NCBI RefSeq assembly: GCF_902497995.1
Contig: NZ_CABVII010000034.1
Location: 1 to 56,391, forward strand
Direction: 5' to 3'
DNA: 56,391 bases
DNA from: Pseudomonas fluorescens
Lineage (GTDB): Bacteria > Pseudomonadota > Gammaproteobacteria > Pseudomonadales > Pseudomonadaceae
Positions 39,540 through 48,400 of the stretch are shown here, one piece after another. Positions within the stretch are counted from its first letter, which is position 1; each line of letters opens with the position of its first letter. The translations under genes and the position numbers were made by a program. The notes below the pieces were generated by a model, which saw only the letters and a program-made list of their open reading frames with translations, was not told the DNA's origin and did no database searches.

Positions 39540-39666
39540 GTGAGGTCGCCTTTTCTCGTCGGGTTCTAAACTGTTAGGGCGTAATGGGCGGACATCGTTC
39601 TGTGCAACCGATTAATGGTCGCCGCGGTCCATCCTCTATCGAGCCATTCATTACAAGGACTGCGCC

Positions 39667-40167
39667 ATGAACGCCTGGTGGCATGAGGTTTGGGTGACCC
39701 TGCAAGCGGAGTTCGCCGACATCGGCGACGCCTCCCAACTGACGCGCATCACCGTGCGCCTGCTGATGGCCGCACTGTTGGGCGGGATTCTCGGTTTCGA
39801 ACGCGAACAAAAGGGCAAGGCCGCCGGGGTGCGCACCCACATGCTGGTGGCGCTGGGGGCGGCGCTGTTTGTGCTAGTGCCGCAAATGTCCGGCTCCCAG
39901 GCCGATGCCATGAGTCGGGTGGTGCAGGGCGTAATCGCCGGGATCGGCTTTCTCGGGGCCGGCACCATCCTGAAAAACCAGGAGGGCGATGAAGGCCACG
40001 TCAAAGGCCTGACCACCGCCGCCGGCTTGTGGATGACCGCGGCCATCGGTGTTTCAGCCGGACTGGGGCGCGAGGCGACAGCGGTGCTCAGTACATTGCT
40101 GGCATTGTTGATCCTGGGTGTGATGCCGAAAATCGTGAAGATCTTCGAGAAGGATCACAACTCGTAG
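39667..40167 (+). CDS. MgtC/SapB-family membrane protein, 166 aa
   Basis: Four to five membrane helices with the family signatures LLGGILGFEREQKGKAAGVRTH, GIGFLGAGTIL and GLTTAAGLWMTAAIG. ATG 39667 follows AAGGAC. MgtC proteins inhibit the F-type ATP synthase and aid growth at low magnesium or in macrophages in some bacteria; this one is the short form without the C-terminal ACT-like domain. It converges on the AT-rich ABC gene with a 47-base gap. Confidence 0.9.
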   Translation: MNAWWHEVWVTLQAEFADIGDASQLTRITVRLLMAALLGGILGFEREQKGKAAGVRTHMLVALGAALFVLVPQMSGSQADAMSRVVQGVIAGIGFLGAGTILKNQEGDEGHVKGLTTAAGLWMTAAIGVSAGLGREATAVLSTLLALLILGVMPKIVKIFEKDHNS

Positions 40168-40214
40168 AAACTCTTGCTCACTCACGGTTTTCGGTTCGAT
40201 CTGTGACTGTGTAA

Positions 40215-40958
40215 TCAAGTTGTTGAAGTATAGGGAGCCGTGATGCCGGGGGTATGGTCTGCAGCCGCACGGATAAAGGCTTCGTCCAGCGTATTGCTAC
40301 CGTAGCGGTGCATGAACTCTTTTCCGGAGTCGAATGGTTTAAATTTTTGTTGGCTAATCATGTAGAAGTTACTGCAATTGTTTGCAACTTCTTCGATGCT
40401 ATGTGATGACACTAAAATTGCAGTTCCCTCGTTAGCAGCTCCGCGCAGGCACTTCCAAATATAATGTCTGAATTCAGGGTCAACTCCGGCAGTTGGCTCA
40501 TCCAAAATCACCAGATCCGCTTCAACGGCCAGCAACGAAAGCGTAAAGAACCAACGTTTTTCACCATAGCTACACACCGAAGATTTCTTTGTCCAGATAT
40601 CCTTGTAACGTTCAACTATCTCCGGACTCCAAGTGCTGAGTTTTTTCAAAGCCTGCTCCTGCGATATGTGACTCGAAGAACAAAGTAATGTGGTCATTTT
40701 AAAAATATCAAACATTCGCAGCGCTGGGGGAGTCATGACGGTCTGTGAAAGATAAAGCTGATTTGAAAAATCATTGGATAGGATTCCTTTTTTTGCTTTT
40801 TTTAATCCGCAAATAATGTCAAAAAACGTAGTCTTACCGGAACCATTTGGGCCGAGTAGACCGGTAACGGAGCCCGCGGGAACATGGATTGATGCGTCGT
40901 CAAATATTATTTTTCCGGAATACTCGAAGGAGATGGACTTGGCGCTCAACGTTCTCAT
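40215..40958 (-). CDS. ABC transporter ATP-binding protein of the Gly-rich-peptide cluster, 247 aa
   Basis: Contains Walker A GPNGSGKTT, a Q-loop region, a degenerate signature (CSYGEKRW instead of LSGGQ), Walker B LVILDEPTAGVD and the switch His in SSHS. The start is ATG 40958, overlapping the permease stop as TAATG with GGAG upstream; a longer form from 40973 is less likely. It is AT-rich relative to neighbours. Length is close to that I recall for McbF of microcin B17 (about 250 residues), the ATPase of a peptide-antibiotic exporter. With the upstream permease it would form an ABC-2 exporter giving export of, or immunity to, a peptide (inference). Confidence 0.85.
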   Translation of the reverse strand: MRTLSAKSISFEYSGKIIFDDASIHVPAGSVTGLLGPNGSGKTTFFDIICGLKKAKKGILSNDFSNQLYLSQTVMTPPALRMFDIFKMTTLLCSSSHISQEQALKKLSTWSPEIVERYKDIWTKKSSVCSYGEKRWFFTLSLLAVEADLVILDEPTAGVDPEFRHYIWKCLRGAANEGTAILVSSHSIEEVANNCSNFYMISQQKFKPFDSGKEFMHRYGSNTLDEAFIRAAADHTPGITAPYTSTT

Positions 40959-41695
40959 TAGTATCGACTCCATACTGGGTTTATGCGCAAAAAACGCAAC
41001 GACAGTAAGAAAGCTGAAACAAACGAAATAAGTATAGATAGCATTGTTTCGTAATTTTCGAATCCTCGACTCATGATGGTGTTAGCAATGTATAGTGGGT
41101 TAATGGTGTTTATCAGTTCGACTATAGGATGAGGTTCGCGAGTGCTGAGAATGCCGAGTGCCAGCATTGCAAATGATGTTATCGAAAAAATTGTATTAGC
41201 ATTTTGGAAGTTTATTGGTAATAAGGTTAATAAGATTCCCGGCACACTGAACAGTATATAGCAAATATAGAAACGGCTTAGAATTGTTAAGAAGGTACAT
41301 GGATCGAAAGAGCCAAAAGGGAAGTACGTTAATACATAGAAAATGGCGCAGTAAATAAAGGATATTAGTGAGTACGCTAAAAATTGTGCCAGCAGGAATA
41401 TTAATTTGGCTTCAGATGTATAAATGAAAGATCTGATGAAGCCGCTTTCTCTCCTTCCTATAATGTAAAAGGCAAAGCCAAAAAATGCGACGCTCGAAGA
41501 AATGTATGCATGGAACCATGAGGTGCTTTCTATATAGCTAATCCCCGAAAGAATGGGGTCCATTCTGGAATAAGAAAGTAAGTAATATATTGCCGCCGGT
41601 GAGATGATCATCCAGAAAACTGCGATAGGTTCTTTTAGCTGCTCCTTTATAAAAAGTAGTGAAAGCTCTAAAGCTCTTAGGGTGAGAGTGGTCAT
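40958..41695 (-). CDS. ABC-2-type permease of the Gly-rich-peptide cluster, 245 aa
   Basis: Very hydrophobic protein with about six membrane helices (for example PIAVFWMIISPAAIYYLL, SSVAFFGFAFYII, YICYILFSVPGILL), rich in Ile, Phe, Ser and Tyr. ATG 41695 follows AAAGGTG. It starts 9 bases after the preceding ORF and overlaps the ATPase gene. Size and topology resemble McbE-type permeases, but I cannot claim sequence similarity from inspection. AT-rich codon use indicates recent acquisition. Confidence 0.82.
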   Translation of the reverse strand: MTTLTLRALELSLLFIKEQLKEPIAVFWMIISPAAIYYLLSYSRMDPILSGISYIESTSWFHAYISSSVAFFGFAFYIIGRRESGFIRSFIYTSEAKLIFLLAQFLAYSLISFIYCAIFYVLTYFPFGSFDPCTFLTILSRFYICYILFSVPGILLTLLPINFQNANTIFSITSFAMLALGILSTREPHPIVELINTINPLYIANTIMSRGFENYETMLSILISFVSAFLLSLRFLRINPVWSRY

Positions 41696-41704
41696 AGTTC
41701 ACCT

Positions 41705-42034
41705 TTATGGAAATGGGACCATTATTTTTTGTCGATCAGCTGATATCTGATTGATGAAGCTCTCAGAGTATCTATTGTGGATATTTATATTTCTTGAGTT
41801 ATTCATATGCAAAAACAAGTCTGGCGACACAAACTTGCAAAAAAAATACACATCATCGTTTATGGTGGTCGTTTTTATGTAGAAGTATCCGTCAATCTGT
41901 TGGCTTTTCAATATAGCTAAAAGGCTGGGCAAGCTAAACTCGTGCGATGATTTTAGCGTGGTGACGCTGCTTGTCTCAATAGAAGTTATCTCTTTGAATG
42001 TCTGGTAAGTGTTGCAGTTTAAAAAGTGCCTCAA
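41705..42034 (-). CDS. Unrecognised AT-rich ORF downstream of the Gly-rich peptide, about 109 aa
   Basis: No family recognised. It is a soluble protein with a beta-rich middle (DGYFYIKTTTINDDVYFF) and a polar C-terminus. The only canonical start is TTG 42034, overlapping the TGA of the Gly-rich ORF. However, the same frame continues naturally upstream of this TTG (TDRKIEDIKDPY) back to a stop at 42086-42088, without an ATG or GTG. One extra G in the G5 run at 42071-42075 would join it to the Gly-rich ORF as a single protein of about 174 residues. So this is either a translationally coupled gene or the second half of a frame-broken one. Confidence 0.6.
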   Translation of the reverse strand: MRHFLNCNTYQTFKEITSIETSSVTTLKSSHEFSLPSLLAILKSQQIDGYFYIKTTTINDDVYFFCKFVSPDLFLHMNNSRNINIHNRYSESFINQISADRQKIMVPFP

Positions 42035-42228
42035 GTACGGGTCTTTAATGTCCTCGATTTTTCTATCGGTCCCCCACTTCCTCCGCTACAACCGCCCCCG
42101 CCGCCACAACCACCACTGCCCCCGCATCCGCCTTGGCCGCCGGAACCTCCGGCTATATGGGGGCATGAGCCGAGGTCAAGTTCATCGCCAAAATTGAAAA
42201 GAATGGTACCTAGGTCTTCGTCGTTCAT
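42031..42228 (-). CDS. Gly/Cys/Ser-rich peptide, candidate microcin-B17-like RiPP precursor, 65 aa
   Basis: ATG 42228 follows GAGTGATTAACA. Residues 1-26 form an acidic leader-like region (MNDEDLGTILFNFGDELDLG). Residues 27-53 contain 19 Gly, 4 Ser, 1 Gln and 3 Cys, with Cys35, Cys41 and Cys47 exactly six residues apart and a GCSG pair like the bis-heterocycle sites of McbA. Residues 54-65 form a basic tail. The composition strongly recalls the microcin B17 precursor, in which Cys and Ser between glycines become thiazoles and oxazoles. It heads an operon with an unknown ORF and an ABC-2 exporter. No YcaO, dehydrogenase or McbB-like gene is present, so modification would have to be encoded elsewhere. 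The leader does not match McbA, and the function is inference. Confidence 0.6.
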   Translation of the reverse strand: MNDEDLGTILFNFGDELDLGSCPHIAGGSGGQGGCGGSGGCGGGGGCSGGSGGPIEKSRTLKTRT

Positions 42229-42833
42229 TGTTAATCACTCGTAGTTGAAGTAAGTGTCACCCGTGTTAAGTGACGACTCTATGTTTAGTTTCTTTGGGGG
42301 ACGGTTGCAAGCAACTGATTTTCTTCGCGTAGGAAATTTCATTCAGATTTACAGGATAATTCATACAAGAACATTGGATTGTTTTTTGTTTGCTTTAAAG
42401 TTTAAAGTTCAACACTGCGTGAGTGTTCTTTTTAGAATCCTTAAAAAACTATGATTTAGGTATCGTGAAATTGAAAGATACTGGTGTGCTGTCGATGGCC
42501 TCCGTTTGTGGGACGGGCTAGGAAGTTTCTTACTTCTACAGGTGTTGTTTTTTTTTGAATCAGCCAATTTTTTTAAAAAAGCGACAGACGGTCGTCTCGG
42601 AGGGGCAGGAGGGCCGTACTGGTCAGTTTGGTCGCACGGCGGCGTCAGTAGGTTTTTGGCGTTTGTGCTTTGGGGGTGGTATCGAGATTTTGAAGGTTTT
42701 CGAGAGGACCTGATTACCGCAGGCTGCGATCTTTTGATTTTGATCATTTAGTGGGTTGGAATTGTGGAGGATCAAAGGATCCTCCGAATGCGGTCCGAGC
42801 CTGCGCCAGTTCATTTTGTCGCTAAAACACCTT
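42229..42833. other. AT-rich intergenic region upstream of the peptide operon
   Basis: These 605 bases should hold the operon promoter, but I cannot assign it with confidence. Bases about 42700-42750 (CCGCAGGCTGCGATCTTTTGAT) match a repeat common between Pseudomonas genes. The region 42570-42690 has the look of a degenerate dispersed repeat too. ORFs on either strand here (for example 42409-42747 minus and 42506-42751 plus) have no ribosome binding site or natural composition. Confidence 0.5.
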
Positions 42834-42998
42834 TTATGGTTTGACGACCACCGGCGGCATCGTCTCCGGCGGATCTTCCCGCGGCGGCGGGGTGGTCCCC
42901 GGTGGCTCTTGCTCAGGCACCGGTTGTGGCTCGGTCGGCGGAATCGTCGGGTTATCGATGTTCGGATCGGGCGTTTCAGCCGGGATGGGAATACTCAT
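42834..42998 (-). CDS. Small proline-rich protein, 54 aa
   Basis: ATG 42998 with GGAGGCTTCAACG upstream, a strong ribosome binding site. The product has no hydrophobic segment. It is about a third proline, with acidic PEP/PPE runs ending in VVVKP. I recall similar small proteins in Pseudomonas but know no function. Divergent from glgE. GC content returns to the chromosomal norm here, marking the edge of the AT-rich island. Confidence 0.7.
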   Translation of the reverse strand: MSIPIPAETPDPNIDNPTIPPTEPQPVPEQEPPGTTPPPREDPPETMPPVVVKP

Positions 42999-43097
42999 CG
43001 TTGAAGCCTCCTTGTGGCACATGGCGTAAGACGTGCTTAAGTGGATTGACCGCTGCACAGAGGAATTGATTCCCCCGAAGGCCTGGCAAATCCCCGT

Positions 43098-43125
43098 GAA
43101 CTTTTACCCGCGCCCGTCGCTCGGA
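43098..43125 (+). promoter_or_regulatory. Possible AlgU (sigma-E-type) promoter of glgE
   Basis: GAACTT at 43098-43103, then 17 bases, then TCGGA at 43121-43125, resembling the AlgU consensus GAACTT-N16/17-TCTGA with one mismatch. It lies 90 bases before the glgE start. Osmotic-stress control would suit the trehalose/glucan role of the operon. Confidence 0.4.
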
Positions 43126-43215
43126 ATCTAAGTGAGTTCATTCCGGGGCCGACGGCCTTGCGTGAGTGGCGACCAAGCACAAGAGCGTCCATGGGGCGTA
43201 AAGGAGAGATGCTCG

Positions 43216-45210
43216 ATGACTGCTGAAAAACCGACAGAGCTCAACTACAACCCGCATATGCCGTTGTCGCAGGCTTTGCTGCTGCCGCGCATCGCGATCG
43301 AAAACACCATGCCGACCCTCGATGGCGGGCAGTTTGCCGTCAAGGCCGTGGCGGGGCAGGACGTGGTGGTGACCAGCAAGGTTTTTGCCGATGGCCACGA
43401 TCAACTGGCCGTGCGGGTGCGCTGGCGTGCCGATGGCGATGAGACCTGGCAAAGCGAGGTCATGGCCAGCCTGGGCAATAATGGCTGGCGGGGCCAGTTC
43501 CATGTGGTGGAGCAGGGCCGTTATGTATTTTGTATCCAAGCCTGGATCGATCAGTTCGCCAGCTTCCGTTATGAGCTGGAGAAAAAGCATCTGGCGAGGG
43601 TGCCCGTCAGTCTGGAGTTGCAGGAAGGACGCAACCAGGTCCAGCAAGCGGCGGAGCGTGCCGAAGGCCAGTTGAGCGAGGACCTGGCGGCGCTGCACCA
43701 TGAATTGTCCGGGCTGCTCGAAACCGAGCAGGTCGCGCTGTTCATGCACCAGCGCAGTGCCGAGTTGATGGCCCAGGCCGATCACCGCGCTTATTTGAGC
43801 CTCAGCCCCGAGTATCCGCTGGACGTCGAGCGCGGACTGGCGCAGTTCGCCAGTTGGTATGAATTGTTTCCACGCTCGATCACCGATGACCCGGCCCGCC
43901 ACGGCACCTTCAACGATGTGCACTCGCGGCTGCCGATGATCCAGGACATGGGCTTCGACGTGCTGTATTTCCCGCCGATCCACCCGATCGGCCGCAGTTA
44001 CCGCAAAGGCCCCAACAACTCCCTGAGCGCCGGGCCGGACGATCCCGGCAGCCCCTATGCCATCGGCAGCGAAGAGGGCGGGCATGAGGCGATTCACTCG
44101 GAACTGGGCACCCGCGAAGACTTCCGCCGGCTGGTGGCGGCAGCGGCTGAGCATGGGCTGGAAATCGCCCTCGATTTCGCCATCCAGTGTTCCCAGGACC
44201 ACCCGTGGCTGCAACAGCACCCTGGCTGGTTCAACTGGCGGCCGGACGGCACGATCAAATACGCCGAAAACCCGCCGAAGAAATACCAGGACATTGTCAA
44301 TGTGGACTTCTATGCCACCGATGCGATTCCCAGTCTCTGGGTAGAGTTGCGCGACATCGTGGTCGGTTGGGTCGAGGAGGGCGTGAAGATCTTTCGCGTC
44401 GACAACCCCCACACCAAGCCGCTGCCGTTCTGGCAATGGCTGATCGCCGATGTGCGGGCGTTGTACCCGGAAGTGATCTTCCTGGCCGAAGCCTTTACCA
44501 CCCCGGCGATGATGGCGCGACTGGGCAAGGTCGGTTACACCCAGAGCTACACCTACTTCACCTGGCGCAACACCAAGACCGAACTGGCGACCTATTTCAC
44601 CGAACTCAACGAGTCGCCGTGGCGCGAGTGCTACCGGCCGAACTTCTTCGTCAACACGCCGGACATCAACCCGGCATTCCTGCATGAAAGCGGGCGCGCC
44701 GGGTTTCTGATCCGCGCGGCACTGGCGACCATGGGCTCCGGTCTGTGGGGCATGTATTCAGGGTTCGAGCTCTGTGAAGCGGCACCTGTGCCGGGCAAGG
44801 AGGAATACCTCAACTCCGAGAAGTATGAAATCCGCCCTCGGGACTTCACCGCGCCGGGCAACATCATTGCCGAGATCGCCCAGCTCAACCGGATTCGCCG
44901 GCAGAACCCGGCCCTGCAGACGCATCTGGGGCTGAAGGTCTACAACGCCTGGAACGACAACATTCTGTATTTCGGCAAACGCAGTGCCGATGGCAGCAAT
45001 TTCATTCTGGTGGCGATCAGCCTGGATCCGCACAACGTCCAGGAAGCGAATTTCGAATTACCGCTGTGGGAGATGGGGTTGCCCGATGACGCCAGCAGCC
45101 AGGGCGAAGATCTGATGAACGGCCATCGCTGGACCTGGCACGGCAAGTACCAGTTCATGCGCATCGACCCGGCGCATCAGCCGTTCGGGATCTGGCGATT
45201 CACCGTCTAA
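43216..45210 (+). CDS. Alpha-1,4-glucan:maltose-1-phosphate maltosyltransferase GlgE, 664 aa
   Basis: GH13_3 enzyme that adds maltose-1-phosphate units to alpha-glucan. An N-terminal beta-sandwich and a helical insert precede the TIM barrel. It has IHPIGRSYRKGPNN, the nucleophile Asp in VKIFRVDNPHTKP, the acid/base Glu in IFLAEAFTTP, and the late motif FFVNTPDINP. ATG 43216 follows AAGGAGAGATGCTCG. It is the first gene of glgE-treS-glgB. Together with the maltokinase half of TreS it forms the GlgE pathway from trehalose to glucan. Confidence 0.95.
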   Translation: MTAEKPTELNYNPHMPLSQALLLPRIAIENTMPTLDGGQFAVKAVAGQDVVVTSKVFADGHDQLAVRVRWRADGDETWQSEVMASLGNNGWRGQFHVVEQGRYVFCIQAWIDQFASFRYELEKKHLARVPVSLELQEGRNQVQQAAERAEGQLSEDLAALHHELSGLLETEQVALFMHQRSAELMAQADHRAYLSLSPEYPLDVERGLAQFASWYELFPRSITDDPARHGTFNDVHSRLPMIQDMGFDVLYFPPIHPIGRSYRKGPNNSLSAGPDDPGSPYAIGSEEGGHEAIHSELGTREDFRRLVAAAAEHGLEIALDFAIQCSQDHPWLQQHPGWFNWRPDGTIKYAENPPKKYQDIVNVDFYATDAIPSLWVELRDIVVGWVEEGVKIFRVDNPHTKPLPFWQWLIADVRALYPEVIFLAEAFTTPAMMARLGKVGYTQSYTYFTWRNTKTELATYFTELNESPWRECYRPNFFVNTPDINPAFLHESGRAGFLIRAALATMGSGLWGMYSGFELCEAAPVPGKEEYLNSEKYEIRPRDFTAPGNIIAEIAQLNRIRRQNPALQTHLGLKVYNAWNDNILYFGKRSADGSNFILVAISLDPHNVQEANFELPLWEMGLPDDASSQGEDLMNGHRWTWHGKYQFMRIDPAHQPFGIWRFTV

Positions 45211-45229
45211 AGACATGCGCTCCAAATGT

Positions 45230-45341
45230 GGGAGCGGGCTTGCTCCGGGCGGCGTTCCGACGAAGGCGGTGGGTCAGGCAGCATCAATGCCGACTGACAC
45301 TCCCTCTTCGTCGGAACGCCGCCCGGAGCAAGCCCGCTCCC
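45230..45341. repeat. REPIN-like palindrome with perfect 36-bp arms between glgE and treS
   Basis: Arms 45230-45265 and 45306-45341 are exact inverted copies, starting as a normal REP (GGGAGCGGGCTTGCTC) but continuing into a GGCGTTCCGACGAAG extension. The loop holds a shorter inverted pair, GTCAGGCAGC with GCCGACTGAC. Placed inside the operon, it may stabilise or limit the treS message. Confidence 0.85.
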
Positions 45342-45410
45342 CCAGGACAGCGGTGTCACTGAGGTTTGCACTCGGCTCCGCGGTAAATTTGAATTCAACA
45401 GGAGTTTCAA

Positions 45411-48400
45411 ATGGCGAAGAAACCCAAGGCAGCCACCTTTATCAAGGATCCGCTCTGGTACAAGGATGCAGTGATCTACCAGGTTCATGTCAAATCGTTT
45501 TTCGACTCCAATAATGACGGGATCGGCGACTTTCCCGGGCTTATCGCCAAACTTGATTACATTGCCGATCTGGGTGTCAATACCGTCTGGCTGTTGCCCT
45601 TCTATCCCTCGCCACGGCGCGACGATGGCTACGACATCGCCGAATACCGTGGCGTGCATGCCGATTACGGCACCATGGCCGATGCCAAGCGTTTCATTTC
45701 CGAGGCCCACAAACGTGGCCTGCGGGTGATTACCGAGCTGGTCATCAACCATACCTCGGACCAGCACGCCTGGTTCCAGCGCGCACGCAAGGCCAAGAAA
45801 GGTTCGGCGGCGCGGGATTTCTATGTCTGGTCCGATGACGATCACAAATACGACGGCACCCGCATCATCTTTCTCGACACCGAGAAGTCCAACTGGACCT
45901 GGGATCCGGTGGCCGGCCAGTACTTCTGGCACCGTTTCTATTCGCACCAGCCGGACCTGAACTTCGACAACCCGCAAGTGATGAAAGCCGTGCTGTCGGT
46001 CATGCGTTACTGGCTCGACATGGGTATCGATGGTTTGCGCCTGGATGCGATTCCGTACCTGATCGAACGCGACGGCACCAATAACGAAAACCTGCCCGAG
46101 ACCCACGACGTCCTCAAGCAGATCCGTGCCGAAATCGACGCCAACTACCCGGACCGTATGCTCTTGGCCGAGGCCAACCAATGGCCGGAAGATACGCAGC
46201 TGTACTTCGGCGACACCGACGCCAAAGGCCTCAACGGCGATGAGTGCCACATGGCGTTCCACTTCCCGTTGATGCCGCGCATGTACATGGCGCTGGCCCA
46301 GGAAGACCGTTTCCCGATCACCGACATCCTGCGCCAGACCCCGGAAATTCCAGCCAACTGCCAGTGGGCGATTTTCCTGCGCAACCATGATGAGCTGACG
46401 CTGGAAATGGTCACCGACAAGGAGCGTGACTACCTGTGGAATTACTACGCGGCCGACCGCCGGGCACGGATCAACCTGGGCATTCGCCGCCGCCTGGCGC
46501 CGTTGATGGAGCGCGACCGCCGCCGCGTGGAGCTGCTTAACAGCCTGCTGCTGTCGATGCCCGGCACGCCGACCCTGTATTACGGCGATGAAATCGGCAT
46601 GGGCGACAACATCTACCTCGGCGACCGCGACGGTGTACGCACGCCGATGCAGTGGTCGATCGACCGTAACGGCGGTTTCTCCCGCGCCGACCCGGCGAGC
46701 CTGGTGCTGCCGCCGATCATGGACCCGCAATACGGCTACCTGTCGGTCAACGTCGAAACCCAGGCCGGCGACCCGCACTCGCTGTTGAACTGGACGCGGC
46801 GCATGCTCGCCGTGCGCAAGCAGTCCAAGGCCTTCGGTCGCGGCACGCTGAAAATGCTCTCGCCGAGCAATCGCCGGATCCTGGCGTATACCCGTGAATA
46901 CAACGGGCCGGATGGCAAATACGAAATCATCCTGTGCGTCGCCAACGTATCGCGCAGTGCACAAGCGGCGGAGCTGGACCTGTCCGCCTACGTCGGCATG
47001 GTGCCGGTGGAGATGCTCGGCGGTAACGCCTTTCCTCCGATCGGCCAGTTGAATTTTCTGCTGACCCTGGCACCTTACGGTTTTTATTGGTTCGGACTCG
47101 CAACGGAGAATCAAATGCCCAGCTGGCACGTAGAACCGGCGCAAAGCCTGCCGGACTTCACGACGCTGGTGCTCAAGAAGCGCCTGGAAGAACTGCTCGA
47201 AGCGCCGTCCCGTGGCACGCTGGAGCAGGGCATCTTGCCCAGCTGGTTGCAAAACCGCCGCTGGTTCGCGGGCAAGGACGCGGCCATCGAGAAGGTGCAC
47301 CTGGCTTACGGTGTACGCTTCGGTGATGCGCAGCATCCGGTGCTGCTCAGTGAAATCGAAGTCACCAGTGGCGGACAGACCAGCCGTTACCAATTGCCGT
47401 TCGGCTTCATTGCCGATGATCAGGTCGGCCCCGCGTTGCCGCAGCAACTGGCGCTGTCTCGGGTGCGACGCGGGCCTCAGGTCGGTTTGATCACCGATGC
47501 GTTCGCCCTGGAAAACTTCATCCGCGCCGTGTTGCAGGGCATGCAGAGCAACACCCTGTTGCCTTCGGATGGCGGCGAGATCCGTTTCGAAGCCACCGAC
47601 GAACTGGCCAGGCTGGGCCTCCCGGCCGAGCCGGAGGTGCGTTACCTGTCCGCCGAGCAGTCCAACAGCTCGGTGGTGGTCGGCAGCAGCATGGTGCTCA
47701 AGCTGATCCGTAAAGTCGCCTCGGGCGTGCACCCGGAACTGGAAATGAGCGCGTACCTGACCGAGGCAGGTTTCGCCAATATTTCGCCGCTGCTGGGCTC
47801 GGTGATTCGTCGCGATGGGGCGGGCGAGGACAATCTGTTGATGATTGCCCAGGGTTACCTGAGCAATCAGGGGGATGCCTGGGAGTGGACGCAGAACAAC
47901 CTGGAACGTGCGTTGCGCGATGAACTGGCCGACGCCATGTCCGAGCAGGAGCAGCACTACAACGCCCTCGGCGAGCTGAGGGACTTCGCCGGCATGCTCG
48001 GCCAGCGCCTGGGGGAAATGCACCAGGTCCTGGCGGCACCGACCGACAACCCGGACTTCGCGCCGCAAGTCACCACGCAGAAGGAGGCACTGGCCTCGGC
48101 CAAGGATGTGGCGGCGCAGTTGGAAAACGCCCTGAAGTTGCTCAAACAGCATCAAAGCGAACTGAACCCGGCGGACAAAACCCTGGTCAGTCGTTTACTG
48201 GACAACAAAAAAGCCGTCCTCAGTCACGTTCAAGAATTGGGCAAAAAGGCCGCCGGTGGCCTGCGTATCCGTGTCCACGGCGACTTGCATCTGGGGCAAG
48301 TGCTGGTGATCAAGGGCGACGCTTACCTGATCGACTTTGAAGGCGAGCCGGCGCGCCCGCTGCACGAGCGACGTGGCAAACACAGTCCTTATAAAGATGT

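Noticed and set aside
40215..42228. A complete microcin B17 operon
   Set aside because: Synthetase genes (McbB, McbC, McbD types) are absent from the window; only precursor-like and exporter-like parts are present.
42254..42454. 66-codon plus-strand ORF as a second peptide precursor
   Set aside because: No ribosome binding site and no Gly/Cys/Ser-rich core.
42409..42751. Overlapping ORFs on both strands (112 and 81 codons)
   Set aside because: No good start signals, and the sequence resembles a dispersed intergenic Pseudomonas repeat.
45207..48155. 982-codon minus-strand ORF
   Set aside because: Antisense to treS, a consequence of high GC codon use.
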